Shown: piece by piece, positions 34,500 through 40,969 of the stretch | How positions within the stretch are numbered: the stretch's first letter is position 1 | Layout of the letters: each line of letters begins with the position of its first letter | Source: JACJYC01 sp964558465 | Lineage (GTDB): Bacteria; Bacteroidota; Bacteroidia; Chitinophagales; Saprospiraceae | Assembly (NCBI GenBank): GCA_964558465.1 | Contig: CAZLEF010000063.1 | Span: 1-40,969 of the forward strand | Direction of reading: 5' to 3' | DNA: 40,969 nucleotides | The notes under the pieces: generated by a model | Told to the model about the DNA's origin: nothing | Seen by the model: only the letters and a program-made list of their open reading frames with translations | The model's database searches: none | Program-made: the position numbers and the translations under genes

Positions 34500-35429
34500 A
34501 TGATCCGAAGTATCTATCTGACCTGTTTCATGCTGCTAATGATCGCAGCCACGAATTTTGCGCAACAAATCACCCCGACGCCGGAGCAAATCATTGTTCT
34601 TACGTCGGAATGGAAAGGCGAACGTTTTCCGGACGGGCGCCCCAAAACACCCGACCGTTTGCTGGAGCGCCTCAAAAACGTATCACTGGAGGAAGCCTGG
34701 GGTATTCTGCGGAATGAAGGATACCACAACCAGTTTGAAGGCGATTGGATGGTGTTGCGCCCGGGCCAGGTGATGGTCGGTCGGGCCGTCACAGCGCAAT
34801 ATTTGCCCCTGCGCCCCGAATGGGATAAGGCGATAAAGGAAAAGGGGCAGGCGGAAGGCCGCATCGGAGGGACCAATTCCTGGCCGATTGACGTGTTGAA
34901 AACCGGCGATGTTTATGTTGCGGACAGCTACGGCAAGATCGTCGACGGTACGCTGATCGGCGATAACCTGGGCAATGCCATTTACCGGAACTCCAAAACC
35001 GGCGTTGTTTTTTACGGATCCGTCCGCGATGTGGAAGGTCTGGAAAGAATTGAGGGTTTCAACGCTTGGATCAAAGGCTCCGACCCGTCTTACATCCAGC
35101 AGATGATGTTGGGGTCGATCAATAACCCGATCCGCATCGGGCGGGCCACCGTACTGCCGGGCGACGTTGTTCTTGCCAGAAAAGGGGGCATCGTGTTCAT
35201 ACCGCCCCACCTGCTGGAAAAAGTGGTCATCAACGCCGAGTTTATCGCCTTGCGCGATGCCTTCGGCCATCAACGCCTGCGGGAAGGGAAATACACGCCC
35301 GGTCAGATCGACCGCCAATGGACCGACGATATCAAAAAGGACTTTCTGGGCTGGATCAACGACAACCCGGACAAACTGCCCATGACCCGCGCTGAACTGG
35401 ACGCTTTTATGAAAGACCGGACTTGGTAA
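34500..35429 (+). CDS. Exported RraA-family aldolase-like protein (copy 1)
   Basis: The 309-residue protein starts with a Sec signal (cleavage near FAQQ, residue 21). The RraA/HMG-CHA aldolase fold follows: VMVGRAVTAQ near 91-100, the glycine-rich GDNLGN at 154-159 and the conserved Arg176-Asp177 in FYGSVRDVEGL. RraA-fold aldolases cleave 2-keto acids and need a divalent metal; the Arg-Asp pair fits an active member. The C-terminal stretch EGKYTPGQIDRQW is shared with copy 2. It lies upstream of an enolase-superfamily gene. A signal peptide on this normally cytoplasmic fold is the odd point. An RNase E inhibitor role is unlikely given export and context. Confidence 0.9.
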   Translation: MIRSIYLTCFMLLMIAATNFAQQITPTPEQIIVLTSEWKGERFPDGRPKTPDRLLERLKNVSLEEAWGILRNEGYHNQFEGDWMVLRPGQVMVGRAVTAQYLPLRPEWDKAIKEKGQAEGRIGGTNSWPIDVLKTGDVYVADSYGKIVDGTLIGDNLGNAIYRNSKTGVVFYGSVRDVEGLERIEGFNAWIKGSDPSYIQQMMLGSINNPIRIGRATVLPGDVVLARKGGIVFIPPHLLEKVVINAEFIALRDAFGHQRLREGKYTPGQIDRQWTDDIKKDFLGWINDNPDKLPMTRAELDAFMKDRTW

Positions 35430-35434
35430 AGTTG

Positions 35435-35500
35435 ACTAGAAACTCAAAACTCAAAACTCGAAACTCAAAACTCGAAACTCAAAACTCAAAACTAAATACT
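35435..35500. repeat. GAAACTCAAAACTC tandem array
   Basis: About seven copies of a 7-nt unit (AAACTCA / AAACTCG, GAAACTC) follow the stop of the first RraA gene. It is a single-orientation array, unlike most others in this window, and it leaves 42 nt before the next start codon. Confidence 0.85.
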
Positions 35501-35542
35501 CCCCACCAGCTATAGCTTATTAACGAAAAACCAACCGACAAC

Positions 35543-36997
35543 ATGGCAACACCATCGCAACGTTTTCTCCAAAATCTTGGATTGACCGAGGGCCCCGCAA
35601 AAAATGAAAACCAGGGGACTGACCGGCGGAATTTTATCCGGAATACCTGTTTGGGCGGTCTTTCATTGGGGGCATTATTGCACGCGCCGGTAGACCTGAC
35701 CGTTGATTATGCCACGCAAAACGTGCCGCGCGCCTCTGCGCCCAGCGATTTGAAGATCACCGATATGCGGTACGCTGTTGTGATGAACGGGCATGCGCGT
35801 TGTCCGGTCATTCGTATCGATACCAACCAGGGGATTTACGGCCTGGGAGAGGTACGCGACGGCGCCACCTGGCGGTATGCCCTGTTCCTCAAGAGCAGAA
35901 TTATGGGAATGAACCCCTGTAACGTGGAGATGATCTTCAAACGCATCAAGCAGTTTGGGCATCATGCCCGGCAGGCCGGGGGTGTTTGTGCAGTCGAAAT
36001 GGCGTTGTGGGATCTGGCGGGCAAAGCCTACAACGTCCCGGCCTACCAGTTACTGGGCGGGAAATACCGCGATAAAGTGCGCCTTTATGCCGATACGCCG
36101 CGGGCGGATAATCCGGTCGAATTTGCGGCCAAAATGAAGGACCGGATGAACAACAAGGGTTATACCTTTTTGAAGATGGACTTCGGGATCGAATCCCTCC
36201 GAAATACACCCGGGACGGTGGCCAACAGCAATTTCTGGGATATCGGCCGGCAATGGGACAACACTCCAATGACCTACGGCGCTACGGAACATCCATTTAC
36301 CCAGGTGCAAATCACCGACAAAGGCCTGGCGATCATTGCCGAATATGTGAACACCGTCCGGGAGGCCGTCGGGTATGATATCCCGCTGGCATCCGACCAC
36401 TACGGGCATTTTGACCTCAACAACGCTATCCGCCTCGGCCGCGCCGTAGAACCCTACCGCCTGGCCTGGCTGGAAGACCTCATCCCCTGGAAATATACCG
36501 AACAATACCGGGAGATCCGGCTGGCCATCGAAACCCCTGTGCTCACCGGGGAGGATATTTACCTGAAGGAAGATTTCATCAAGCTGATCGACCATAATGC
36601 CGTGGACCTGGTGCATCCCGATCTGGCCAGTTCCGGCGGATTGCTGGAAACCAAAAAGATCGGGGATTACGCTGAAGAGCGCGGTGTGGCCATGGCCATG
36701 CACTTTGCGGGCACACCCATTTCATTCATGGCCAATGTGCATTGCGCCGCAGCCACCCAGAATTTTGTGGCTCTTGAGCACCATTCTGTTGACCTGGCAT
36801 ATTGGGACAGCCTCGTGAAACCCACCGATGTGCCCCTGATCGAAAAAGGGTTTGCCAACGTGCCCGAAAGGCCGGGACTGGGGGTTGACCTCAACGATGA
36901 TATCGTCAAACAGCACCTCGATCCGGAAGACCAAAGTTACTTCAAACCTACCCCGGACTGGGACAATATCCGTTCGTGGGACCGGCTTTGGAGCTAG
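35543..36997 (+). CDS. Tat-exported enolase-superfamily protein (copy 1, mandelate racemase/muconate lactonizing-like)
   Basis: The 484-residue protein has a Tat-type motif DRRNFIRN (Arg28-Arg29) after a 27-residue n-region. An enolase-superfamily barrel follows: Lys211-x-Asp213 in FLKMDF, metal ligands Asp285 in ASDHYGHF, Glu311 in WLEDLIPW and Glu337 in TGEDIY, with His387 in MHFAGTP near the end. This set matches mandelate-racemase-subgroup enzymes, which remove a proton next to a carboxylate; many act as acid-sugar dehydratases. Substrate not known. The gene lies between RraA copy 1 and RraA copy 2 on the same strand. It has about 55 more residues than copy 2, partly from the longer n-region. 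Confidence 0.9.
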   Translation: MATPSQRFLQNLGLTEGPAKNENQGTDRRNFIRNTCLGGLSLGALLHAPVDLTVDYATQNVPRASAPSDLKITDMRYAVVMNGHARCPVIRIDTNQGIYGLGEVRDGATWRYALFLKSRIMGMNPCNVEMIFKRIKQFGHHARQAGGVCAVEMALWDLAGKAYNVPAYQLLGGKYRDKVRLYADTPRADNPVEFAAKMKDRMNNKGYTFLKMDFGIESLRNTPGTVANSNFWDIGRQWDNTPMTYGATEHPFTQVQITDKGLAIIAEYVNTVREAVGYDIPLASDHYGHFDLNNAIRLGRAVEPYRLAWLEDLIPWKYTEQYREIRLAIETPVLTGEDIYLKEDFIKLIDHNAVDLVHPDLASSGGLLETKKIGDYAEERGVAMAMHFAGTPISFMANVHCAAATQNFVALEHHSVDLAYWDSLVKPTDVPLIEKGFANVPERPGLGVDLNDDIVKQHLDPEDQSYFKPTPDWDNIRSWDRLWS

Positions 36998-37021
36998 TTG
37001 CAGTTTGCAGTCCGCAGGCCG

Positions 37022-37118
37022 CTGAGCGTAGTCGAAGAGGCAGTCCGACAGTCCTCTGAGCGGAGTCGAAGCCGGCAACTGAGCGGAGTCGAAGCCGGCA
37101 ACTGAGCGGAGTCGAAGT
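37022..37118. repeat. CTGAGCGGAGTCGAAG tandem repeat
   Basis: The 16-nt word CTGAGCGGAGTCGAAG occurs at 37056, 37079 and 37102 with a 23-nt period (intervening CCGGCAA), and a variant CTGAGCGTAGTCGAAG is at 37022. Related words occur at 6740-6760 and near 10921. It follows the first enolase-superfamily gene; the rest of the gap to 37240 is plain non-coding DNA. Confidence 0.85.
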
Positions 37119-37240
37119 AAATGTACCCCTACCGATAAACGTACCAAAGACTTTCGTCTGATTGTATTATACAACGCGAGGAGCAGTGCACCTCGGTGGA
37201 GGGCAATTGTCTGACGGTCAAACTCAAATAAAAAGCGGTT

Positions 37241-38191
37241 ATGAAATCTTCAAGGCTCTTATGTTTCTTTTTTGCACTACATATCATTTTGCCGGCCTTG
37301 TTCGCCCAACAGATTTCCAGGGAGGAATTGGTCTTCCTGACGCCCGAGTGGAAAGGTGAACGATTTGACGACGGACGGCCCAAGGTACCCGAGGCGATTT
37401 TGCAAAGAATGAAACTGGTGACCCTGGAGGAGGCCTGGGCCGTGTTGAAAGGTGAAAACTTCAAACACCAGTTCGACGACGGATGGCAAATGATCAACCC
37501 CGACAGCGTGCTGGTGGGCAGGGCGGTAACCGCAACATTCATGCCCGGCCGGCCGGATATCCACCGCGTGATCGACGACCGGGGACACAACCGCGACGGC
37601 CGGATCAAATCGCAGAATTCCTGGACGATCGATATGCTGGTGAAAGGCGACGTGTACGTGGTGGACCAGTTCGGCGCCCATGTTGACGGGCCGACCATCG
37701 GGGATAACCTCGGCAACTCGATCTTTGCCAAAACCGGCAAGGGCATCGTGTATAACGGCGCCATCAGGGATATCAACGGGCTGAAGGAGATCGGTTCCTT
37801 TACCTCTTTTTTTCGGAGTTATCATCCATCCCATCATTTGAATAACCCGGATGGCGAGCTGAACACCACGTTGGTCGGCATCAACCAACCCACGCGCATT
37901 GGCCAGGCTACCGTGATGCCGGGCGACGTGGTCCTGGGCAGGGACGGGGGCGTAATTTTTATCCCTCCGCACCTGGCCGAAAGGGTAGTGACCGTCTCAG
38001 AGATCGTCCGCCTCCGGGATATGTTCGGCCACCTGCGCCTGCGGGAACAAAAGTACACGCCGGGTCAGATCGACTCCCGATGGTCGGACGAGATCGAGCG
38101 GGATTTTTCCCAATGGCTCAACGAACATATCGATAAATTGCCCGTGCCCAGAGAACAAATTCAGGAATACCTGAAAAACCGCACCTGGTAG
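37241..38191 (+). CDS. Exported RraA-family aldolase-like protein (copy 2)
   Basis: The 316-residue protein has a Sec signal (cleavage near LFAQQ) and the same layout as copy 1. LVGRAVTAT lies near 91-99, GDNLGN at 154-159, and Arg176-Asp177 in NGAIRDINGL, at the same positions as in copy 1. The C-terminus REQKYTPGQIDSRW also matches. Copy 2 has an insert around 190-205 rich in His and Ser (RSYHPSHHLNN). The two copies are clear paralogs, but the middle has diverged. It is followed by the second enolase-superfamily gene. Active-site residues are kept, so both copies are probably functional. Confidence 0.9.
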   Translation: MKSSRLLCFFFALHIILPALFAQQISREELVFLTPEWKGERFDDGRPKVPEAILQRMKLVTLEEAWAVLKGENFKHQFDDGWQMINPDSVLVGRAVTATFMPGRPDIHRVIDDRGHNRDGRIKSQNSWTIDMLVKGDVYVVDQFGAHVDGPTIGDNLGNSIFAKTGKGIVYNGAIRDINGLKEIGSFTSFFRSYHPSHHLNNPDGELNTTLVGINQPTRIGQATVMPGDVVLGRDGGVIFIPPHLAERVVTVSEIVRLRDMFGHLRLREQKYTPGQIDSRWSDEIERDFSQWLNEHIDKLPVPREQIQEYLKNRTW

Positions 38192-38276
38192 CGGGTGCGC
38201 CCATCGGCAGGAAACCCAAATCACGGCAACCCGCCCGATCCGGTCATTCATGATATCATTTTCAATTCACCACCGT

Positions 38277-39560
38277 ATGAACCACCCATCCTCCCGAAGA
38301 AACTTCCTGACAAAAAGCGCGGTAGCCGCCGCCCTGGCTGCAACACCTTTCACCGGGTTCGGCCGCGTTTATGAACAATCGATTGCAAAAACCCCCAAAT
38401 GGTCGTCGCCTTCCGACCTGAAGATCACCGATGTAAAATGCGGGTACATCCGGAACGGTCATAGCCTGTTCGTCAAGATTTACACCAACCAGGATCTTTG
38501 GGGGTGCGGCGAAGGGGTGGACGCCACCCCGGGCACTTACCATCTGGTGAAAATGTTCGGCCAGCGTCTTCGGGATAAAAGCCCGTTGAATGTTCACCGG
38601 TTGTTTGAGGATATCCGGCGGTCCGGCTTTTTTGAAGGGGCGCAATCCGGGATGTTTATTTCCGTATTGTCGGCGGTTGAATCGGCTCTGTGGGATCTGG
38701 CGGGCAAGGCCCTTGGGTTACCGGTTTACCAGTTGCTGGGCGGCAAATTCAGGGACAGGATCCGGGTGTACATGGATACGGCTTTGTACCAGAGCCAGCT
38801 TCCCAAACCCGAGGAATTTGCAGCCTCGGCCAAACAGGCGGTGGAAATGGGGTTCAACGCCATCAAATTCGACCTGGACCAGGCCAACGACCCCAACAAA
38901 TACGACCGGTACAACTGGACGGCCAGCCCGGCCGAATTGCAACGCATGTACGACCAGATGGCCGCCGCCCGTGAAGCCGTCGGGCCGAATATCGATATTT
39001 GCGCCGACATGCACGGCCGGTACGACGCCACCACGGGCGAGCGGGTCGCCAAAATGGTGGAACCCCTCAACCTCATGTGGCTGGAAGAACCCATCCCGGC
39101 CGAAAACCCGGAAGCGTATAAAAAGATCACGGAATCCACTTCCACACCCATCTGTGCGGGCGAAAACCATTACCTGGCCCACGGCTTCCGGCCGTTGCTG
39201 GAAACCGGTGCGGTGGACATCATCATGCCCGACCTGCAAAAGGCGGGCGGTCTGGGCGAGGGGCAGCGGATCGCCAACCTGGCCAACCTGTATTACGTGC
39301 CTTTTGCACCGCATATGGTAGCTTCCTATCTGGGCGCGATGGCGTCGTGCCACGTTTGCGCTTCGGTGCCGAATTTCATGATCCTGGAATGGCAGATCTA
39401 TTTTCACACCAACCCCATGTTCAAGGAAATCGTCACTTACGACGGGGAAATGGTGGAAAACGGTTTCATTACCTTGTCGGAAAAACCCGGAGTCGGGGTG
39501 GAAATCAACGAAGAAGGTATGCGGAAATACGCCACGCCCGGGATGCCGTTTTTTGAATAA
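38277..39560 (+). CDS. Tat-exported enolase-superfamily protein (copy 2, galactonate dehydratase-like)
   Basis: From the ATG at 38277 the protein has 427 residues. The start is set by a clear Tat signal SSRRNFLTKSAVAAALAATP (Arg7-Arg8). The frame is open to 38250, but that extension has no purpose. Catalytic residues: Lys197-x-Asp199 in IKFD, Asp244-x-His246 in ADMHGR, Glu270 in WLEEPIP, Glu296 in AGENHY and His346 in FAPHM. The D-x-H pattern with a later His is that of galactonate-type acid-sugar dehydratases, which give 2-keto-3-deoxy acids. Copy 1 lacks that exact D-x-H spacing, so the two enzymes may act on different acids. The BASS gene follows. Confidence 0.92.
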   Translation: MNHPSSRRNFLTKSAVAAALAATPFTGFGRVYEQSIAKTPKWSSPSDLKITDVKCGYIRNGHSLFVKIYTNQDLWGCGEGVDATPGTYHLVKMFGQRLRDKSPLNVHRLFEDIRRSGFFEGAQSGMFISVLSAVESALWDLAGKALGLPVYQLLGGKFRDRIRVYMDTALYQSQLPKPEEFAASAKQAVEMGFNAIKFDLDQANDPNKYDRYNWTASPAELQRMYDQMAAAREAVGPNIDICADMHGRYDATTGERVAKMVEPLNLMWLEEPIPAENPEAYKKITESTSTPICAGENHYLAHGFRPLLETGAVDIIMPDLQKAGGLGEGQRIANLANLYYVPFAPHMVASYLGAMASCHVCASVPNFMILEWQIYFHTNPMFKEIVTYDGEMVENGFITLSEKPGVGVEINEEGMRKYATPGMPFFE

Positions 39561-39629
39561 GCCGGAGAAAAGCGGGAATCCGGCAAAAACCTTATCTTGC
39601 GCAAAACAAGACGAAAAGATCAACGCCTG

Positions 39630-40742
39630 ATGACAAAAAAGACAACTTCTGTTTACCGCTATTTACTGGCGGCAGGCGGCATTCTGCTGGCCGGCGCCGT
39701 GGTTTTATGGCTGGCCGGCGCTCCGGCCGGGGTCGGGCCTGCCCTCATCGCCGGGTTTTTATGCCTGGGAATCGGGATGCGGGGCCACCATTTGCTGAAA
39801 GGATTTGCGTTTACCTTTTCCATTTTCGCCGGGGTGAGCGCTGCGCTTTTTTTCCCTCAGTACTTCATCCAGGTCGGCGATTTCAAATTGTCGAAACTGA
39901 TCGTGCCCCTGTTGCAGATCATCATGTTTGGTATGGGCACGGCGCTGAGTTGGAAAGACTTTGCACAGGTGGCCAAAATGCCGAAAGGTATCCTGGTGGG
40001 ATTGACCTGCCAGTTCACCATCATGCCGTTTGTAGGCTGGTCGCTGACCAGAATATTTTCGTTTCCGCCCGAGATCGCCGCCGGCATCATCCTGGTGGGC
40101 AGTTGCCCCAGCGGGTTGGCGTCTAATGTGATGTCGTATCTGGCGAAGGCCAACCTGGCCCTTTCCGTCAGCCTTACGGCCGTGGCCACTTTGATGGCGC
40201 CCCTCATGACGCCGTTTTTTATGCAACTGCTGGCCGGCGAACTGGTAGAGGTCAGTTTTCTGAAAATGCTTTGGGACATCACCAAGATTGTGATCCTGCC
40301 CATTGGCGGCGGGTTGCTGTTTAACCATTTTCTTCACGGAAAAGCCGCCTGGCTCGACGCCGCCATGCCGGTGCTGTCCATGGCCGGCATCGCGTTTATC
40401 ATTGTGATCATTACCGCGGCGGGGCAAAAAGACCTGCTGACCATCGGTCCGATGCTGATCCTGGCAGTTCTCGCTCACAATATCACCGGGTACGTGCTGG
40501 GGTACTGGGCCTCGCGCGCGCTGCGCATGCCCGAGCGCGATTGCCGGACCATCGCCCTGGAAGTTGGCCTGCAAAACGGCGGTCTGGCCTCCGGTCTGGC
40601 CCTGACGATGGGGAAACTGGCCACCGTGGGGCTGGCGCCGGCTATTTTCGGCCCGGCTATGAACATTACGGGGTCGTCGCTGGCGATCTGGTGGGGAAGC
40701 CGGCCGCCGGGGGAGCGAGCGGGTGAGCGGATGAGCGGGTGA
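39630..40742 (+). CDS. BASS-type (bile acid:sodium symporter family) transporter
   Basis: From the ATG at 39630 the protein has 370 residues. A TTG at 39597 would add 11 residues but lacks support. There are about nine to ten membrane helices, and the family signatures FGMGTALSWKDF and VGSCPSGLASNVMSYLAKAN (the substrate-binding crossover region) are present. Members carry organic anions, including bile acids, pyruvate and other keto acids, with sodium. After the enolase and RraA genes it is a plausible importer of the product, a keto acid such as pyruvate; that link is inference. The last 15 or so residues (RPPGERAGERMSG) are encoded by a GAGCGGGTGAGCGGATGAGC array and look added. Confidence 0.9.
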   Translation: MTKKTTSVYRYLLAAGGILLAGAVVLWLAGAPAGVGPALIAGFLCLGIGMRGHHLLKGFAFTFSIFAGVSAALFFPQYFIQVGDFKLSKLIVPLLQIIMFGMGTALSWKDFAQVAKMPKGILVGLTCQFTIMPFVGWSLTRIFSFPPEIAAGIILVGSCPSGLASNVMSYLAKANLALSVSLTAVATLMAPLMTPFFMQLLAGELVEVSFLKMLWDITKIVILPIGGGLLFNHFLHGKAAWLDAAMPVLSMAGIAFIIVIITAAGQKDLLTIGPMLILAVLAHNITGYVLGYWASRALRMPERDCRTIALEVGLQNGGLASGLALTMGKLATVGLAPAIFGPAMNITGSSLAIWWGSRPPGERAGERMSG

Positions 40743-40800
40743 GCGTGCTTCGGCCTCCGGACGACGAAGTCGCCTACGCTCAGCATAAGAGGTGAGAGGG
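40705..40800. repeat. GAGCGGGTGAGC array and compound repeat
   Basis: The unit GAGCGGGT / GAGCGGAT repeats from about 40714 to 40745 and overlaps the final codons of the transporter gene. A GC-rich stretch follows (CTTCGGCCTCCGGACGACGAAG, 40748-40769). CGCTCAGCATAAGAGGTG at 40777-40794 is like 34-51, and it ends in GTGAGAGGG. So a GTGAG array and this word recur at both ends of the window. Confidence 0.75.
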
Positions 40801-40969
40801 AAAATAATTCAGGCGTACATGAGTCACCCCAAATTTTACAACATTATAAATACGTAATTTTTTTGCTCAAAAATTATTCGAAACTTGAAAGGATGGGTTC
40901 CCATCCTTTTTGCAGCATGGATTTTTTACCACAAAAGTTTACCTGCCTAAACTTGGGCAAGGGTACAAA
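40801..40969. other. Non-coding end of window with a terminator hairpin
   Basis: No gene is visible. The stretch is AT-rich (TTATAAATACGTAATTTTTTT at 40845-40865). A relative of the ACCACAAAG word lies near 40928. Whatever the next gene is, it starts beyond the window. Confidence 0.6.
40888..40911 (+). terminator. Rho-independent terminator-like hairpin
   Basis: AAAGGATGGG (40888-40897) and CCCATCCTTT (40900-40909) form a perfect 10-bp stem around TT, and the T-run continues to 40911. It lies about 150 nt after the transporter stop and could end the SusCD-to-BASS transcript. Confidence 0.7.

Noticed and set aside
1..40969. tRNA, rRNA, integrase or transposase genes
   Set aside because: I looked through the gaps on both strands and found no cloverleaf, rRNA motif or recombinase domain; a covariance-model scan would be needed to be certain.

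Overview
The window looks like a chromosomal segment of a Bacteroidota bacterium, most likely of the Saprospiria/Chitinophagia type. The evidence is a FecI-type sigma factor, FecR and SusC/SusD cluster, many lipoproteins with Bacteroidota-style lipoboxes, DUF2490, PepSY-like and DUF4097 envelope proteins, an OmpA protein with TSP3 repeats, and TAnnTTTG promoter boxes. The class-level placement is inference. I found no rRNA, tRNA, phage, transposase or CRISPR array.

Layout: 0-5 kb holds an MG2/plug-like surface protein and, on the opposite strand, an AddB-like PD-(D/E)XK nuclease. From 4.9 to 6.7 kb there is a small envelope operon ending in a Ppx/GppA phosphatase. From 6.9 to 17.4 kb all genes are on the minus strand: an S9 peptidase, a HIT protein beside a broken M61 peptidase, a DUF1080 lipoprotein, an unrecognised helical protein, an erythromycin-esterase-like protein, a BNR/sialidase-like lipoprotein, an SCO protein and a small lipoprotein. 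From 17.5 to 24 kb the plus strand carries a DPP III-like M49 lipoprotein, a zinc-ribbon membrane protein (DUF3667-like), gatB and an OmpA-family protein with a long structured leader. From 24.2 to 26.8 kb the minus strand carries DUF2490, PepSY-like and DUF4097 genes.

From 27 to 40.7 kb lies the most coherent block: ECF sigma factor, FecR, SusC (with STN domain), SusD, then two copies of a pair encoding an RraA-family protein and an enolase-superfamily protein, then a BASS-type transporter. Both RraA proteins have Sec signals and both enolase-superfamily proteins have Tat signals. This suggests a periplasmic acid-sugar dehydratase and aldolase route fed by SusCD and drained by the BASS carrier. 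The chemistry is inferred from family residues; the substrate is unknown.

The second notable theme is the intergenic DNA. Many gaps hold a short-period array (units of about 7-12 nt) with a different unit in each gap, often arranged as a forward run, a spacer and a reverse-complement run. Dispersed palindromes are embedded in some of them (CCACGCC..GGCGTGG, CCTACGCCAAGGCT.CGGCGG, CTGAGCGGAGTCGAAG). One array runs into the 3' end of the transporter gene.
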